A DNA stretch of 64,000 nucleotides, from NCBI RefSeq assembly GCF_900496995.4, contig NC_044030.1, forward strand, positions 83,368,017 through 83,432,016, given 5' to 3'. The DNA is from Aquila chrysaetos chrysaetos. Lineage: Eukaryota > Chordata > Aves > Accipitriformes > Accipitridae. A model generated the notes under the pieces. That model did not search any database and was not told the origin of the DNA. It saw only the letters and a list, made by a program, of their open reading frames with translations. Made by a program: the position numbers and the translations under genes. Below are positions 1-13,800 of the stretch, piece by piece; position 1 is the stretch's first letter; the number at the start of each line of letters is the position of its first letter.

Positions 1-806
1 AGCTTCAATTAAAGCTTAAGAAATTATTGAAGAACTGTTTAAATTGCATAAGGCTGTGGGCCTATCCTTAAAATAAATAGTTTACAACGACGTTCTCCAT
101 GCCTATGTAAAAACAGCTTTGTCACCTCCAACCTTCAAATTTCTGCAGATTCTGCAGCCTGGAGAGCTGCAGATTGTACAATCACCCAAAACAGACACAA
201 AAGCCATAAGTGGGACCCCTGTGACCTGCAGGCATAATGGCACCTATTTCTGAAGTGTAACCTGCTGTTTCTGCAAAAGGACTTCCCAGAGCATGTCCGT
301 TTCCCTTTAGTCCTTACGCCTCTCTAACTTAGTGGACCTTGGCTCTTGACCTCCCTGCACTTCGAAAAAATACTGTTCCCTAACACAGGAACATTTTTTC
401 ATACCACAGCCATAAATTAATGGTCAAAAGCAAAGCTTTCAAACATTAATATATCTGCTGCATTCCTCAACTAACACAAGCAAGAAAGTAGGGCTGCATA
501 TTACAGTCCCTTTTTAGGCAGTTTTGACCTGGTATTAGAAAATGTGCTTTCCAAGAAGTCTGGAAGGCACATATTGTTGTCATGTCCAGTGTCACATGCA
601 TTGCCAGATTTAGGCAAGTTTAAGCAGAAGTATTTCAGGAAACCAAACCCAACTATTTCTGCTTGACGCAGGGTACTCCGTGGCTGCACAACTGCCAGAT
701 TCAGTATCCTTTCTAACCTTCAACACTAACTCAGTCAAAAAAGCCAACCTGTTTTTCAACCTCCCCTCGATTTTTTTTTTTGTTTGTTTTTAAATAATCT
801 TCTTAC
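1..806. other. EPG5 intron 18 (partial), no feature recognised
   Basis: This stretch follows the exon 18 donor at 805-806 on the minus strand. I looked for the next EPG5 exon in minus-strand frames and found none, so it must lie beyond the left edge. Only short A/T runs are visible. Confidence 0.7.
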
Positions 807-951
807 CTGTATCATACTACTGAGCAGCTTAACATTTTCTCCATAGCTCACACTTGTCAAGTGCTGTGTTACTTTATGGGTAACCTGCTGGGTCACGCCT
901 TGAGGGACTCCACTATCCAGATGAAGGAATAGTTGGATGTAAGATAAAAAC
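807..951 (-). CDS. EPG5: EPG5 exon 18
   Basis: Residues about 1076-1124. The acceptor is CCTAG and the donor CAG|GTAAGA. The translation includes [20 protein letters not shown], a typical EPG5 stretch, and the exon ends in phase 0 after SSMIQ. It is the last exon inside the window. Confidence 0.93.
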
Positions 952-1813
952 CTAGGGATGTCAACAAATTAAATTAATTCTAAAATTTCTCCTACTGCAT
1001 AATATACAGAAAACCTGCTTCTAGAGAATTTAAAACCAGCTCAACAGCACTAGTGACACCCACGTACAAGGACTCTGATTCACAACCATGCTACAGATTT
1101 AACCATATCATAGGCACAGTATGAGCAGTTCGTGGCAGACTGTAATTCAATGCAGCTCATCAGGACTGAATAAAGTTCCTGATCCACATCAGCATCCAAA
1201 TCTAGCCCAGGAACCGTTTGGGACACTGCCAGGTGGTCCAAGCCAAAAGCACCCCAGGGACCACATTACTAAAGGACCAGGACAGACAGCTGAGGTCCAG
1301 CACTTGAGAACACTCCCAGTTGTTGCTCAACTTACCGGTAGCGACACAGTTAAACAGTATTGCTGCTTGTCTTTCTCATTCATCTGAATACAACAGCTAC
1401 TTGTAAATACAGCTGTCTGAAGGCCCCTTCTGCGGCACAGCAGCAGCATCAGTGACGACTGTACACGTGATGTCAGTAGGACACACTTCTACAACTACTT
1501 CCTCAACCACAGTCAGTGTCAAAAAGTAACTCGGCAAACAAACCAGATGTACTTCCCCATCATCTGCATCACATTCTCACCAGATGCAAAACCCAGAATA
1601 AAGTCTGATAAGTTAATCTTAACTTCCATTGTTCTTTATCAATAAACATATTAGGAACGTATAATGCTTACTGTTCATTCTTCAGGAGATAATACTGGCA
1701 AGAGTAAAATAAGGGTAAAATTTTATCCAGTACATGGACTACTGTTCTCAGATATCTAGACTGGATGAGTACAGCCAGAAGAGGGATCCCTTCAGCACAG
1801 AACTTCTCAATGC

Positions 1814-1849
<36 letters not shown>

Positions 1850-4800
1850 GAGAAAGAAAAACATATTGACTATCAGTAGAAAGGGAGACAAGGTGTTGAT
1901 ATTTTTTTTGTGAACTGAGATGTGAAGACATTCATATACTTACACTTGATCTTTGAAATCCTAAACAGCTAAATCCACAGAGTTTTTCCTTCAGCTATAG
2001 GAGTCATTCAATTGCTGACAGATTTGGTATTTGCTGCCCTTTGGGGGGGGGGTTGTGTTCTGTCCTCCAAAAATCACTGGAGATGCGGGTCTTTAGCCAT
2101 CAAGCCTCAATCAATTTAAAGCTCAGTGTTCTTGCCTAACCTAACCAACCAGGCTCCCTCTCCAGGCAAAGGAAGAACCTACAGAGGGAGCTTCATATTA
2201 TCTAGCTTTGACATCTCCTCAGCATGGATGATGCTCTGGACATCTTTCTTCACTACCTATAGATGGAGCTCAGAGGGTTTCCTTACAGTAGGTACTTAGA
2301 TGGTTGCAGTCAGCTGAATCCTACTCTTACTGTTCAGAAAACTCACTAGCAGCAACATATTTGGTACATTGCTCTGCATCAAGTTTTGCTAACTAAGAAG
2401 GGTTGCACATTAGGAAAAGATGTAAAACATTAATCCTATGTCTACTCTGAGATCATGAAAATCAAATATTATATTAAGTCACTAGCATACAGTACAGCGC
2501 TTTGTTTCTTAACATAACTGGCCTTGAACTTTTGCATGTGATAAATATCAGTGTTCTTGTTTAGACAGGAGAAGGATGTCAAATGGTTCTTCACAAGGCC
2601 AAAGGGGGGGGCGGAGGGGGGAAACCAACAGAGCAGTAAAGAGGTTCCTTGTTTTTTGTTCCATGCTCAAAGACATGTAAACATTTCCATTCTCAAACCA
2701 GTATACCTTCACATCAGTCTCAAATTACTCCAGTGCTTTGAAGACGCACATATGTATCTACGGCATAACCTCAGCATCAAGTAATGGCTTGGGGAAGGAG
2801 AAGAAAGGCAAGACAATTTCTCTTTAAAGAGTAAAGCAATATTATATGCAGAAAACAAGTGAGTGAAAATTTTGAATAGAGTAAGAGATAATTAAAGAGA
2901 TCACAGATTCAGGGAAAATAGACCTGGGAGAGATTAACCTATCCGTGGCTCTGTACCTTAATCAACTAGTACGTTTGATTATGTCCAAAGCCTTACCTAC
3001 AAACCAGCTGAAAGCACTGGAAAAGACTGTTGGAACACAGTCAGGGCTAGGAGGTTCAGTATCAAGGTCATAAAGCTCTCTATCATTACCAGCATAAGTG
3101 GTTTTTTTTCCTCTTCACTATTTTCTGAATGGTCTGCTTCAGCCCTGCTAAAAAAAATTACCTGTAGAACAACCCTTTCAGTAAGTGTGATTAAAAGTTA
3201 TTCTTGCCCATAGCAATTATGCTAACCCCTCAGTTGCAATACTATTTCTAATGACTATTTTGACCCTAACACGCAGAAGGCAAAAAATAGTATTAGCAAA
3301 ATAAAGGAAATGGCACATTGTTCGAAACTACAGTCCCCAAAAGACTGCTCAGTCCCTTGCATCTGACGTCTTTTATTCTTTAAACACGCATAAAGATGTT
3401 AACAGCCCTCAGTTCATCATTAGGTAGGCTCCTCAGTCACTGGGGACACCCAGCCAAGGCAAACACGAAAAAGCACGCTTACCTGTGACCTAGCGTGGTC
3501 ATTGCCAGCGCCAGATAACAGCCGATAGGGATGCTTGCTTTGACAGCCTTCAGGAGGGGGTGAAGCGTGACCAACTCTGTCATGTCGAGCACTCTGTCAG
3601 ACACGGGGACTGCAGGCCAGCCGTGCTGCATGCCACGGTCATTTCTGTGAAGCTTTAACCTCAAAACCAAACCCCACGCCCACTGATTAAAGGAAGTCTC
3701 TGGTGTTTCTCCGTAACGAACAATGCTGGCTAAGTAGGAGACCTGGAACAAAGCAGCAGGAACAGGAATGAGAGGAAGCACAGCCATACTACAGCACGGA
3801 TGGCACTAGTCTAGGACTTGGGTCAGCTTGTATGAGTTTCCTCTTCTGTCACAATACCGTGACACAAGATCAGAGCAGCAGTAGGTAGTTTTCAGACACA
3901 CCATGTAGCACCACCAATTAAGTTTATACGAAATCTCTGTTTCTACGGCCTTGATTTCCACCACCCCTCTCCCCCTCACACCCATCCCTTTTGGTAAACG
4001 CTATCAACCTATACTTGTTTGGCTAAAGTTTTCCAAACTAGATATTGGTCTCAAATTAATTTTATTTTTACTATTAAAAACAAAACAAAAAAAAACAACA
4101 AAAAAACCCACACAAAAAACCACACACAACCTTCAGCAATGTTTAAGACTGCTAGTGAAAGGAATACAAAAGATATATATGTACAAAAATAACATCTGTC
4201 AAAAAAAGCCTAAAACCAGGTAGCCTCTCCTTAGAAAGAACTCTGTAACATGGACAGGCAGAGTCTCTGTGTCATGTACATGTGTCCATTACCATAAAAA
4301 ACCTGTCCAGATCAGAAAGAATTACAAATCTTTGGGAAAAACTATTATACATGCTCTGACAGACCAGTGTAAATTGCAGAGCTGCGAGTCAGTGCAGATG
4401 TACCCCCACTCGGAGAGGATGAAATAAGAATCTAAGCATTATTTTCTCTCAAATTCCAGTTACAAGCTCACGCAAGTCAGGACAGAGTCACCAATACAAG
4501 TGGTAACCAAGGCTGAAATAGGCTTAAAAAGATAACTCATCTAGCTGGCACAAGACAACAAACCATGATTTAAGTAGTGCAGAGAAGCAAGTCAGAAAAG
4601 AGCAGAGACAATAAGGAACATTCAAAGTGGGGGAAGAAAAGACTGGGAAAAAAGCACAGGGCAGGAGGGGAGGAGAAAGCACTATACAAGAAATACTGAG
4701 AAGACAAAGCACAACACAATGCTAAAAGCTCTGAATAAATAAATAGAAGCATCTTGGATTGAATATCCAAAAAAGGGATTTTTAACCTTGATCTTTCTAT

Positions 4801-7800
4801 CCTTCCATTCCCCTTCTGTAACTTGGAACCATACCTTCCTCAGTCACCAGTGTGCTGTAAAATCAATGTAATAAATGTTTGTAGGGTGTTCACGTAACAC
4901 AGCACCGATCACCACTGAAAAGCTCCTAAAATCTTGAGTCTTTAAATAAGGTAAGACTAAGAGCTGGAGGCACAGGAAGGATGTCTCTTATGTTCACCAG
5001 TAATAGTAAGTAGCCTTTGATTAAGCAAGTTCTGGCCAACTCTGCGTGAGTAAAGCATGGTTTGCAAGAACAGTTTGCAACTATCCAACTAGAGGCTGGA
5101 TAATAATGCAAACCTGCAAGGGGACAAATTTTTAATTTCTATTTCTCATATAGATGTTCAACATAAGTCTAACAGTATCTTCAAATAGGTTTGTGGGTGC
5201 AAAAATACTGAGAGTTGCTATATTATGAAGTTCTAGTAGTATCAAGATAGTATAGCTTTTACAAAGAAAAAAGAAAACAAGGTCTTGGCCTGAAGTTTTT
5301 CCTACCTAACACTATCAATAATCTATTCCCTGTAATTCTGAAGAAGGAATACCTGTTTTATGCTTTCAGAGAGCAGCCCAGCATATGGTTTCTGGGAGAG
5401 ATACTTCTGATATGCTTCCAGGACCATCAATGCAACTTCAGAATGGACAGCTGGATCCAGATGAAGAGCATCCTGCTAAAAACAGAATTGCACAACAACT
5501 TTGCCTCATTTAAAAGGTCTCTACAACTGTATCATTCAGCTGCACTAAAGAGAAATAAATCTTAATCTGAACAGCCAGAAAGAGATTAAGTATTGTAATA
5601 CCTAGGCAAAATCTTGGCCAGTGAGAAAAATGTCAGGCCAACATTGAAGAATAATGAGCTCACACTGGACAATACAAAGCTCAACAGCTAGATTATTTCA
5701 AAAAAAAAAAAAAAAAAAGGACCATAATCACTTCTCGTGTGCATTTGGTGGATTTATAGAAATTAATCAAAAAATCCATAGATGGCATTTTAAATTACAT
5801 AGTACAGACACTGGAAATCTTTCCTTTAAAAACAAAACAAAACCAAAAAAAGGTATCACGGGTTTTTTGTATCAAAACACAGTAATTCCTCTTATCAATT
5901 GCCACATTAAAGAACTATTTTTTCCTGTATCAAATGGTACAGACGTGACATTGTTATTGCACAGCAAAGACCTCACAGTTAGTTTTCCCTACCATTCCTT
6001 TGTTTTCATGTTTCATCAAGAAACAGGGAGAAAAAGTTAACAAAATCTTCATGTACAAGTATCAGCACAGCCAAAAGAAGAGTTCAGTATGATCAAATGC
6101 ATGGATTACAATGCTAAAATGGATCACTGAACACAGGCAACAGGATTTTTTCCCCAATCTATTTCTGTTTCTCTCTGAAAAAACATTCACCTTCAATTGG
6201 TTCCTGAACTGATAGAGCTCCTGGAATAACCCATTCTATGGAATATTTTCCAACCATTTAAATAATGCTGAGGGCTTTGAAATCTCTAATTTCAATCGTT
6301 AGTTTTCTGGCACCGTGAAAACCATACCTGGATACCAGCCTGCAAACTAGAGTCACATCCGTCTCATACACACTTCTTGGAGGATTCCTCTATTTCTGCA
6401 GCCAGAGATATCTTAATTGAGTCACTCACAAAAATTGTCCTGTCAGCTGTTTCCTCTAGAGGGAGGAAACTCCTGCTTAAATATCTCTTTTAATCTCAGC
6501 TGCAGACTACAAGAAAGCAACACAATCAAATCCTCAGGCAGAATACTGCAAAATTACTGTGAAATTCCCATCCTATGCCATCAAGTGTACAGCCATCATA
6601 TAAAAGCATGTAATTAACTGTCTTCAAATTCTGTTATAGCCCCAGGTTGAGTAACACTTTTACTCTGCAAAACTGACCAAGTTCAGACCTCCTGTTTTTA
6701 ATACATACATGCTCACCGAATCCCCAGTTTAGCCCTTCCAAGATAATGCAGGCTAGTTTGTTCTCCACTGTCGTTAGGCTGTAATTTAATAACCAGTCAC
6801 GAATCAGTGCTATCTCAGACGAAGAAGGCTTCCACAGGTACAATGGCAGTTCTTTAAACAGATATAAAGAAACCTTTGAGGGCAGAAAAGAAAAAGGTTA
6901 ATCGGTAGTCAGTATGGAACAATAATCAGCATTATGCCCTTCTATCTTAAAGAGTGATAAAATCAAAAAAACATGGACAGTTCTTTAGCACAATCCATTC
7001 GTACCAAACCGTATCTTGTAACACAGTCTGGTATGGCCTCTAGTTTTAACTGCTTTAAATGATGGATGTTAGCACTTACCATCCCAACTTTCTCAATGGT
7101 CTCTTTAACTCGATCCAGCAGTACCGAAATAATCTGTGTATGGATGCTGGCAATTGCTCCCAAGAGTTCTCGACCAACTTTTGAAAATGTCTCTCTTGTG
7201 GAAAGACTAACATAAGACAGCTGAGAAGATGAGCAGAGAGAAGTTACTGGTTATGGCTGACCTTCACTGACTGCAATAAAATGTCTTCTGAAAAATACAG
7301 AACTAAATTGCTCTTGGTGATCCTGGACAAAGTTGATAAATACCAATACCAAAACTGAAACTGATTGTCCTAGAAGATAAGGAAATTATAACATCACAAC
7401 GCCAAAAACAAAGTACAAAACTAAACATAGGAACAACACCACCACAGATACACACTAGAAACAAAACAAACAAACAAAACCCACAAAAAAAACCTCTACA
7501 CACCACAACAGGAAAAAAGACCACACAAGGAATTTCAGAGCTACAAGTTAGATCCGTGCAATAAAAATTAAGCAAAACAAAGATATTTTTGTTCATGTAT
7601 TTCATTCTGGCTTGGTCTACAGAAAAGCTGTTCTTCTCCCAGAAGAACATGCACTTCAGGATATTTCAATTCAGTACTAGATTATAAACCTCAGAAGTAG
7701 TGCTTTCTTAGTTCCATGGTAGAACAAAGTATAGAAGCCATGAACATTTCACACCTTCCACTGTTAGGAAAAGAGCATTCATTCTTTTCCTGAATGGACC

Positions 7801-10800
7801 GGTAATATTACTCGCCTCGTATATCTCCAGAACAATGATTTTGATAAAATCCTCATCAACATCAGCCCGTTTGGTTTGTGCCATCTGAGCAAATGTGGTG
7901 AGCAGACAAATTTCTTCTGAGCAGTTCATTGATTTGAGATACTCTTCAAAATTTTCAAGGTGCTCTGGGTCTAGAAAAGAGTCACATGCAAGCAACATGA
8001 TAAAAGAACTGTTAGAGGACATACATCATCAATATTTATACATTTATTGACAGTCCAATCCCAGAGAAGGAATCGGTGACAACAGAATTATCATTACTGG
8101 GTTAGTATTCTCTCTTCAGAAGTGGTATTGGCTGCTTTAAAATAAGGTGCAAGAAACACCATAATATGCAGTGAGTCCATATGATTCAGTAAATATGCTA
8201 GTAATTCATAATTCATAATGAAAGCTAAAAATGCTTCAAGAACAGCTGGAATCCAATTTTTAATATTATTTTAACTATGTAATGTTAACCATCCACAGGA
8301 AGAAGTGCTTGAATCTTTTTGCTTTTTAAAAATGTTATCATGGGTTTGGCTGCCATTACATATTGGGGCAATTAATTCCACAGATTAAGTCCAAATTACA
8401 TGAAAGAATTCTAATTTTAATCAGCACACAGTCAAGAGAAGATTAAAACTAAGCCCATCAAGCACAGCAGAGAGGTTTCGATCAAGTTGAGAGATTGCTT
8501 ATTCCACATACCATGATCTCAAGCAGCAATTAAAGTGGAGAGATCATTCTATGCCAATTACAAACAAAAATACTTCAAGCATCTAGCCCTGGGCCTAGAT
8601 TATGTCCAACAATTACAAGGAAAGGTCGGTTTCAGTTTCTCAAACTCAATACAAGAAAATTACTGAATACACTTGTTTGGAAAAAGTGTCTGAAAACAGA
8701 GAACTGAAGTTGCACAGGACAAGAAGGATAAGACATGCTTTCACTTGAATTCAAGGCAGGTTTCCTCTTTAAACCCAATAGTGAGATGTTGCCAAATGCA
8801 AATAAACATTTCATTCCTTGGGGCGGGGGACAACAGGAAGGGAAGGGTACAATAAAAACCTGAACAGGAGTTTAAAATTATTTTTATTTCTCCAAATAAC
8901 TTTAAATAAAGTCTGTGCAGCAAAACAAGCACTGAAAGCTGCATTTGAGCTGTAAAATTGTTTGGAGAGTGGTGTGCTTCCTCTGAAGCATAACATGCCA
9001 GTAAACAGTTTACAGTGATCTTACCGTACCAGTTGAATATACTGAAAAAGCACTCATTGTGGCACTCAACTACTTAATCTGCACAGGCACGTGCTCAGCA
9101 GGCTCGTGATTAAACACTTCCACTTACGTTACATTCTATTTTAAGGGCTTTCAAGAATTTTGCAACTGTACTTCAACCTAAGAAGGTCAGACTTGTACAG
9201 CCAAAACATCTCATGAACAGTGTGCTAGAGAATCGGGCAATTTAAGTAAAGAGTTTTCCATATAGTAAGACAAACTACACTCCTGATAGATACAATAGAC
9301 ATGTCTTACCCATTTTTCTCCCTTTCCTAATGCTACCTTTTATCCTTACAACAGAAGCTACAGAGCACTGTGTTTGTTGTTGTTGTTGTTTTGGGATTTT
9401 TTTAAGCTAACACAGAAGGACAAAAATTAAAAAAAAAAAAAAAAAAAAGAAAAAAAAGACTATGCCATTGCTATATATAAAGGCATAACAGAATTACCCA
9501 CAGCACGGAGAAGGGGTTTATATCTGGTAGCTTTCATAGTCCAGAGGTTATCCTAGTAAGTGCAGCTCCATCACTGCACTCCATTTTATCATTCTCTTTC
9601 TACCTACCCCTTAAAAGCAACTATGGTCCCACCTCCATATATATATGCAAGCCTAAAGCTTCCATCAATTACCAAGGCTTGCTACCCCTTGTAGATTCAC
9701 CACTCTTAACATTTCTCAAACTTAATCTGGGAAGGGAAATCAATAAAAATGGTTCTTTCCCAGGAGAATGTTAATGCCATGGTCTTTTAGGGTATGAATT
9801 ACAGGAAATTAAGTCAGCATCATATTGGTAAGTGTCAGTCAAAAGAAGCTACTTCAGAAGATTAGATGGATTTCACTGAAAGAACCGCTGATATTCCCTG
9901 TCTAGACATTTGTGAAAAATAGTATTGTGCTGACATAACCCATCGAGGAGAATGAAGAGGATAAAAATATCCTGCATCAGCATACCAGGGACTTTAAAAC
10001 ATAGAAGTTAGCTAGAAGCAAAACAAAGGCTGAACAACAACAAAAAAAAAAAAAAAAAAAAAACCACCACCACACAAAAAAACCCCACGCACCAGAACAC
10101 CAGTGTTTGTTGCTGTCAGAGCTGCAACCCACTACATCATATTACATTCTCTTTGTTTGCGATGCAGTAAAAATTTCTTGCAAAAACAAAAATAAAGAAG
10201 TCCTGCTGAAACAGTGTAACCGTTACTGTTTTGGCTGGCAAGTGCTAATCAGATCAGCACTTCATGAAGTGTACACAGCTACAGCCTTGATATCTCCTTT
10301 CCACTGCACATTGCCTTAAATGTTAGCTGAGCTTGCACACAGTTAAGATACTCAGTAACCTCTCAAGATCGACATTTTCTTCTGCTTCTCCATCAAAAGA
10401 CTTGGTTGATGTGGTAACTGCTGTCTGGGCTACCAGCTAGCTGGAAAGTAAAACTGACAGTGATATTTGCTCTCCCTGAAGACAGCAAAGAGGCTGTGAA
10501 GTAGGGAGTTACTGCTTTGTTTACCTGTCTCCCTGTCAATCAAGTCCTGAAATATTTTCCATGAAGGCAGCAACAAAGGGGAAGTAGCATTCCAGCTGGC
10601 TTCTAAATAACTCCGCTACAGCTGAAGCCACCACAATCACTGTGGAGATGAACACAGGACAGAAGTCAAGGGGAAATAGAAAGAAAAGGTGTCATACAGG
10701 ACAAGAAAAGCATCAAAGGAAGGCTTGAGATAATGGAAACATCTGTAGTTGTGGAAGATAAGCAGATCTCCTACAATGTAAGTTACTGAAGCCAAAACTA

Positions 10801-13800
10801 GCAAGATGGGGGAGCGGGGCGGGGGAAAAGAGGACTGGGGTATTTATAGAACTATCAACAGTCAACAGCTCACAAAAAAAAAAAAAAAACCCACAACAAA
10901 AAAACCCACCTAACCCTAAGTGATACAAAATTCTGTATTTGAGGATTTAAATCTTACTCTCTAAATACTATCGAAGGCCAAGATGGGACCTGATACGAGG
11001 ATACACAAGATGTACATGCTGCATGGCACTCTTGCAGCTCTCTGAAGCAGCCAGTAGCAGTCACTATCGGAAAGAAAACTAAAAGGACAGTAGATCTGAC
11101 AATGCCTGTTAAAATAAGAGTTTGGTCAAACAAGTACTGGAAGACCATGAATTGCCCAAGACACTTCTAAGGCCTCTGGACAAGTCATGGGGCTGAGGGT
11201 GTATTTAACAATGCAGCATGTGAAGAACTAAACCCGTAGCTGATGCAGCAGTAGCTGGATCAATTAGAATTGGTTCCGAGTGTAGAAATTCTACCTTTGA
11301 GTCTTTGTTTGCAGTCAGCGGGTTGCAGAGTAGAGCAGAGCTTTTCCAGGTGCTCGCTCTCCGCACAGTGCATGACAAAGAAGAGCCTCCAAAGCATATT
11401 GCTGGATAAGGTTCCATAAGGCATCTCGGACATGAACAACCAGACTCCCAACCTGTTGGATTTGAAGACGCAGACAAACAGTTTCACCCTGATAAATCCC
11501 AACATTTGAAAAGGAGACATACACCCACATCTCTGCCATGTAACAGAATTAGTAATGTGAGGACGTGTCTTAGCATCTCAAATTCTGAGTTAACCTCATT
11601 CTGAACTGAACAAGTCCTCAGAGCTTCTGTCAGAAGCTAGAACTCAAGGCATAATTCCTCCCCATCCTGATGCTACCAATGTGCTGAAAAATCCTGCATA
11701 TTGCAGTCTTGTTTAAACCATTAAGTATTTAAAGCTATTCCAAATCCCAGTTTCAAATATCTGACTCCTCCAAGACAAAGCCAGTATCAACCACATGGGA
11801 CCGCCTACCTTTTTGCCTTCAGAACATGTAGAACAGCTCTGAAAAACAATTCATCAAACTCCAATTGCAATTTTTCCACAGAGTAGGGATGCGCTACTGA
11901 TCCATACTGTTTATTGCCGCTAACATATTGGGCCCAGTGGTCACTCACATGACAAAGTGTCATCCTACACAGCAGAACAAACAAGTCAAAGAAGGATCAT
12001 TAAGTATGTCATCACCATATAAAAACACAGACAAGTGCAACTAGATCAGAGTCTAGCCACAAGAGACATGTTCAATCCTTTGTCCTCTGGTTCCCAGAGA
12101 TTTCCATATAAATAGCATTTCCCTCCCCTCTTCAGACAGGGTTAGTCTAAAATTCCTGTGTTATCCTTCCTTGGTTTTGCAAGCAAACAATGCATAATAT
12201 TCTGTTATACCCAATTAGTTTGTGTATGAACTTTGGAGCCTTAAGGTAATCCTGAATGATTACGACGATGAAATGACGAAATGGCAGTACATGCAAAAAA
12301 CTCATACAGGAATAATTATACCAAGAAAGTTACTGCTCTAATAACACAAAGGAAAACGTGGACTTTGTTTTTGACTTAACTGTATCCCCCCCTTGAAAAC
12401 ACACTCATAGAAGCCATATAAAGTGACTGCTATGGATTTAAAAATAAAGAGCAACTTTTAGGTTTCAATTACATTTGCTTACTGCAACAATGACAATTTT
12501 CAAGGAGCAAATTAAAAACCCTAAAACAATTCTGGATAACAATGGAAAGAAAGCAGTAACAATGGTTATAAATAGGGGCGATTTGAGAAACTGTTTGTCG
12601 GATTTCAGTGACTTTCCAAGACAAGCCTGAGCACATCCCTGATGGAATCCAGCCTGGTGTTCCACAGCTCACCCGGCTCCTTTGTACCCACAGCATTTAG
12701 ATTCTGCAATACCCACTTCACAGGCAGCTTTAGAGTCAAGGACCCTGGAATTTCAGATTCCCAGATTGGCTAACCCTAAACTGACCAACTCTCAGAGCAA
12801 AATCTACCCAAGAACCATTTGGGTTTTTTGTTTTGGTTTGGTTGTTTTGGTTGGTGGGGTTTGGGTTTTGGTGGTTGTTTTTTTGTGTTTTCTTTTTTTG
12901 CAGCTCTGAACTTTAAACCAGACTGTATGAAAAAGATTTAATCGTATCACAGAGAAAATATTCTCTTACTTGATCAGCTGACCAATTCGCTTCACAAACT
13001 GTCGGTACCGTGCTCTGTTAAATGTTTCTAACCCCGCAGACAGAAGTTCCACTAACGAGTTTGCAAAAGCAAAAATCTTCATCATCTCCTGGGGAGTGGT
13101 TTTTTCAGGAAAATAAGCACCTAAGACCAAGACAGAAAAATACATCTCAAAAAAAAAGTGTGAATTCTGGATTTTTTAAGTAACTTTACAAGCACTCAAA
13201 ACAACAATTCACCATATAGCTGGCAAACAGTTCATTGTTTGCCAGCTATATACTGAACTGAAATTTATGTTTTGTTTATGAAATGTACAATAAATACCTG
13301 TTAAGTATGAAAGTACAAATAAACTATGCAGGCTATAAGACCTCTAGCAAGCAATTACCTTCATGTACTTGTCCAGAGATTTAGCAAAATAAAGAATGAA
13401 TAAATAATTGGAGAAAAATCACAGTAATGTTACAGCTAAGAGGCAAAGGGGAAAACTTAATCCTGAAAGCACATCAGTGAGTGTAACTACCGAGCAGATC
13501 AAAACTAAGGGAAAGGACTCTAACATTTTGCATGCTTGTAATGCTATAAGTTTTTAAGTTATCCCATACGCATGGCATACACTTCCATCTCATCTATTTA
13601 GTCTGTGAGCTGTTGCACAAGTTCATTATTACTTCACTGAGAGACTCTCCTAACGCAGTAGCATTCTTGGCAGTTTTAGTCATTAATATAATTAGCGTAA
13701 GCAAAATGAAGAACAACTCTTTAGCAGCTGATTTATTTACCTCCAGACTTAAATCCAAGGAACTGCTGAAAGAGTTCATGAAATGGAAACTGTGCCAACA

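Noticed and set aside
818-845. Homopolymer first assigned to these coordinates
   Set aside because: The 28-A run is at 1818-1845. The interval 818-845 is ordinary EPG5 exon 18 sequence, so the low-confidence placeholder entry there should be ignored.
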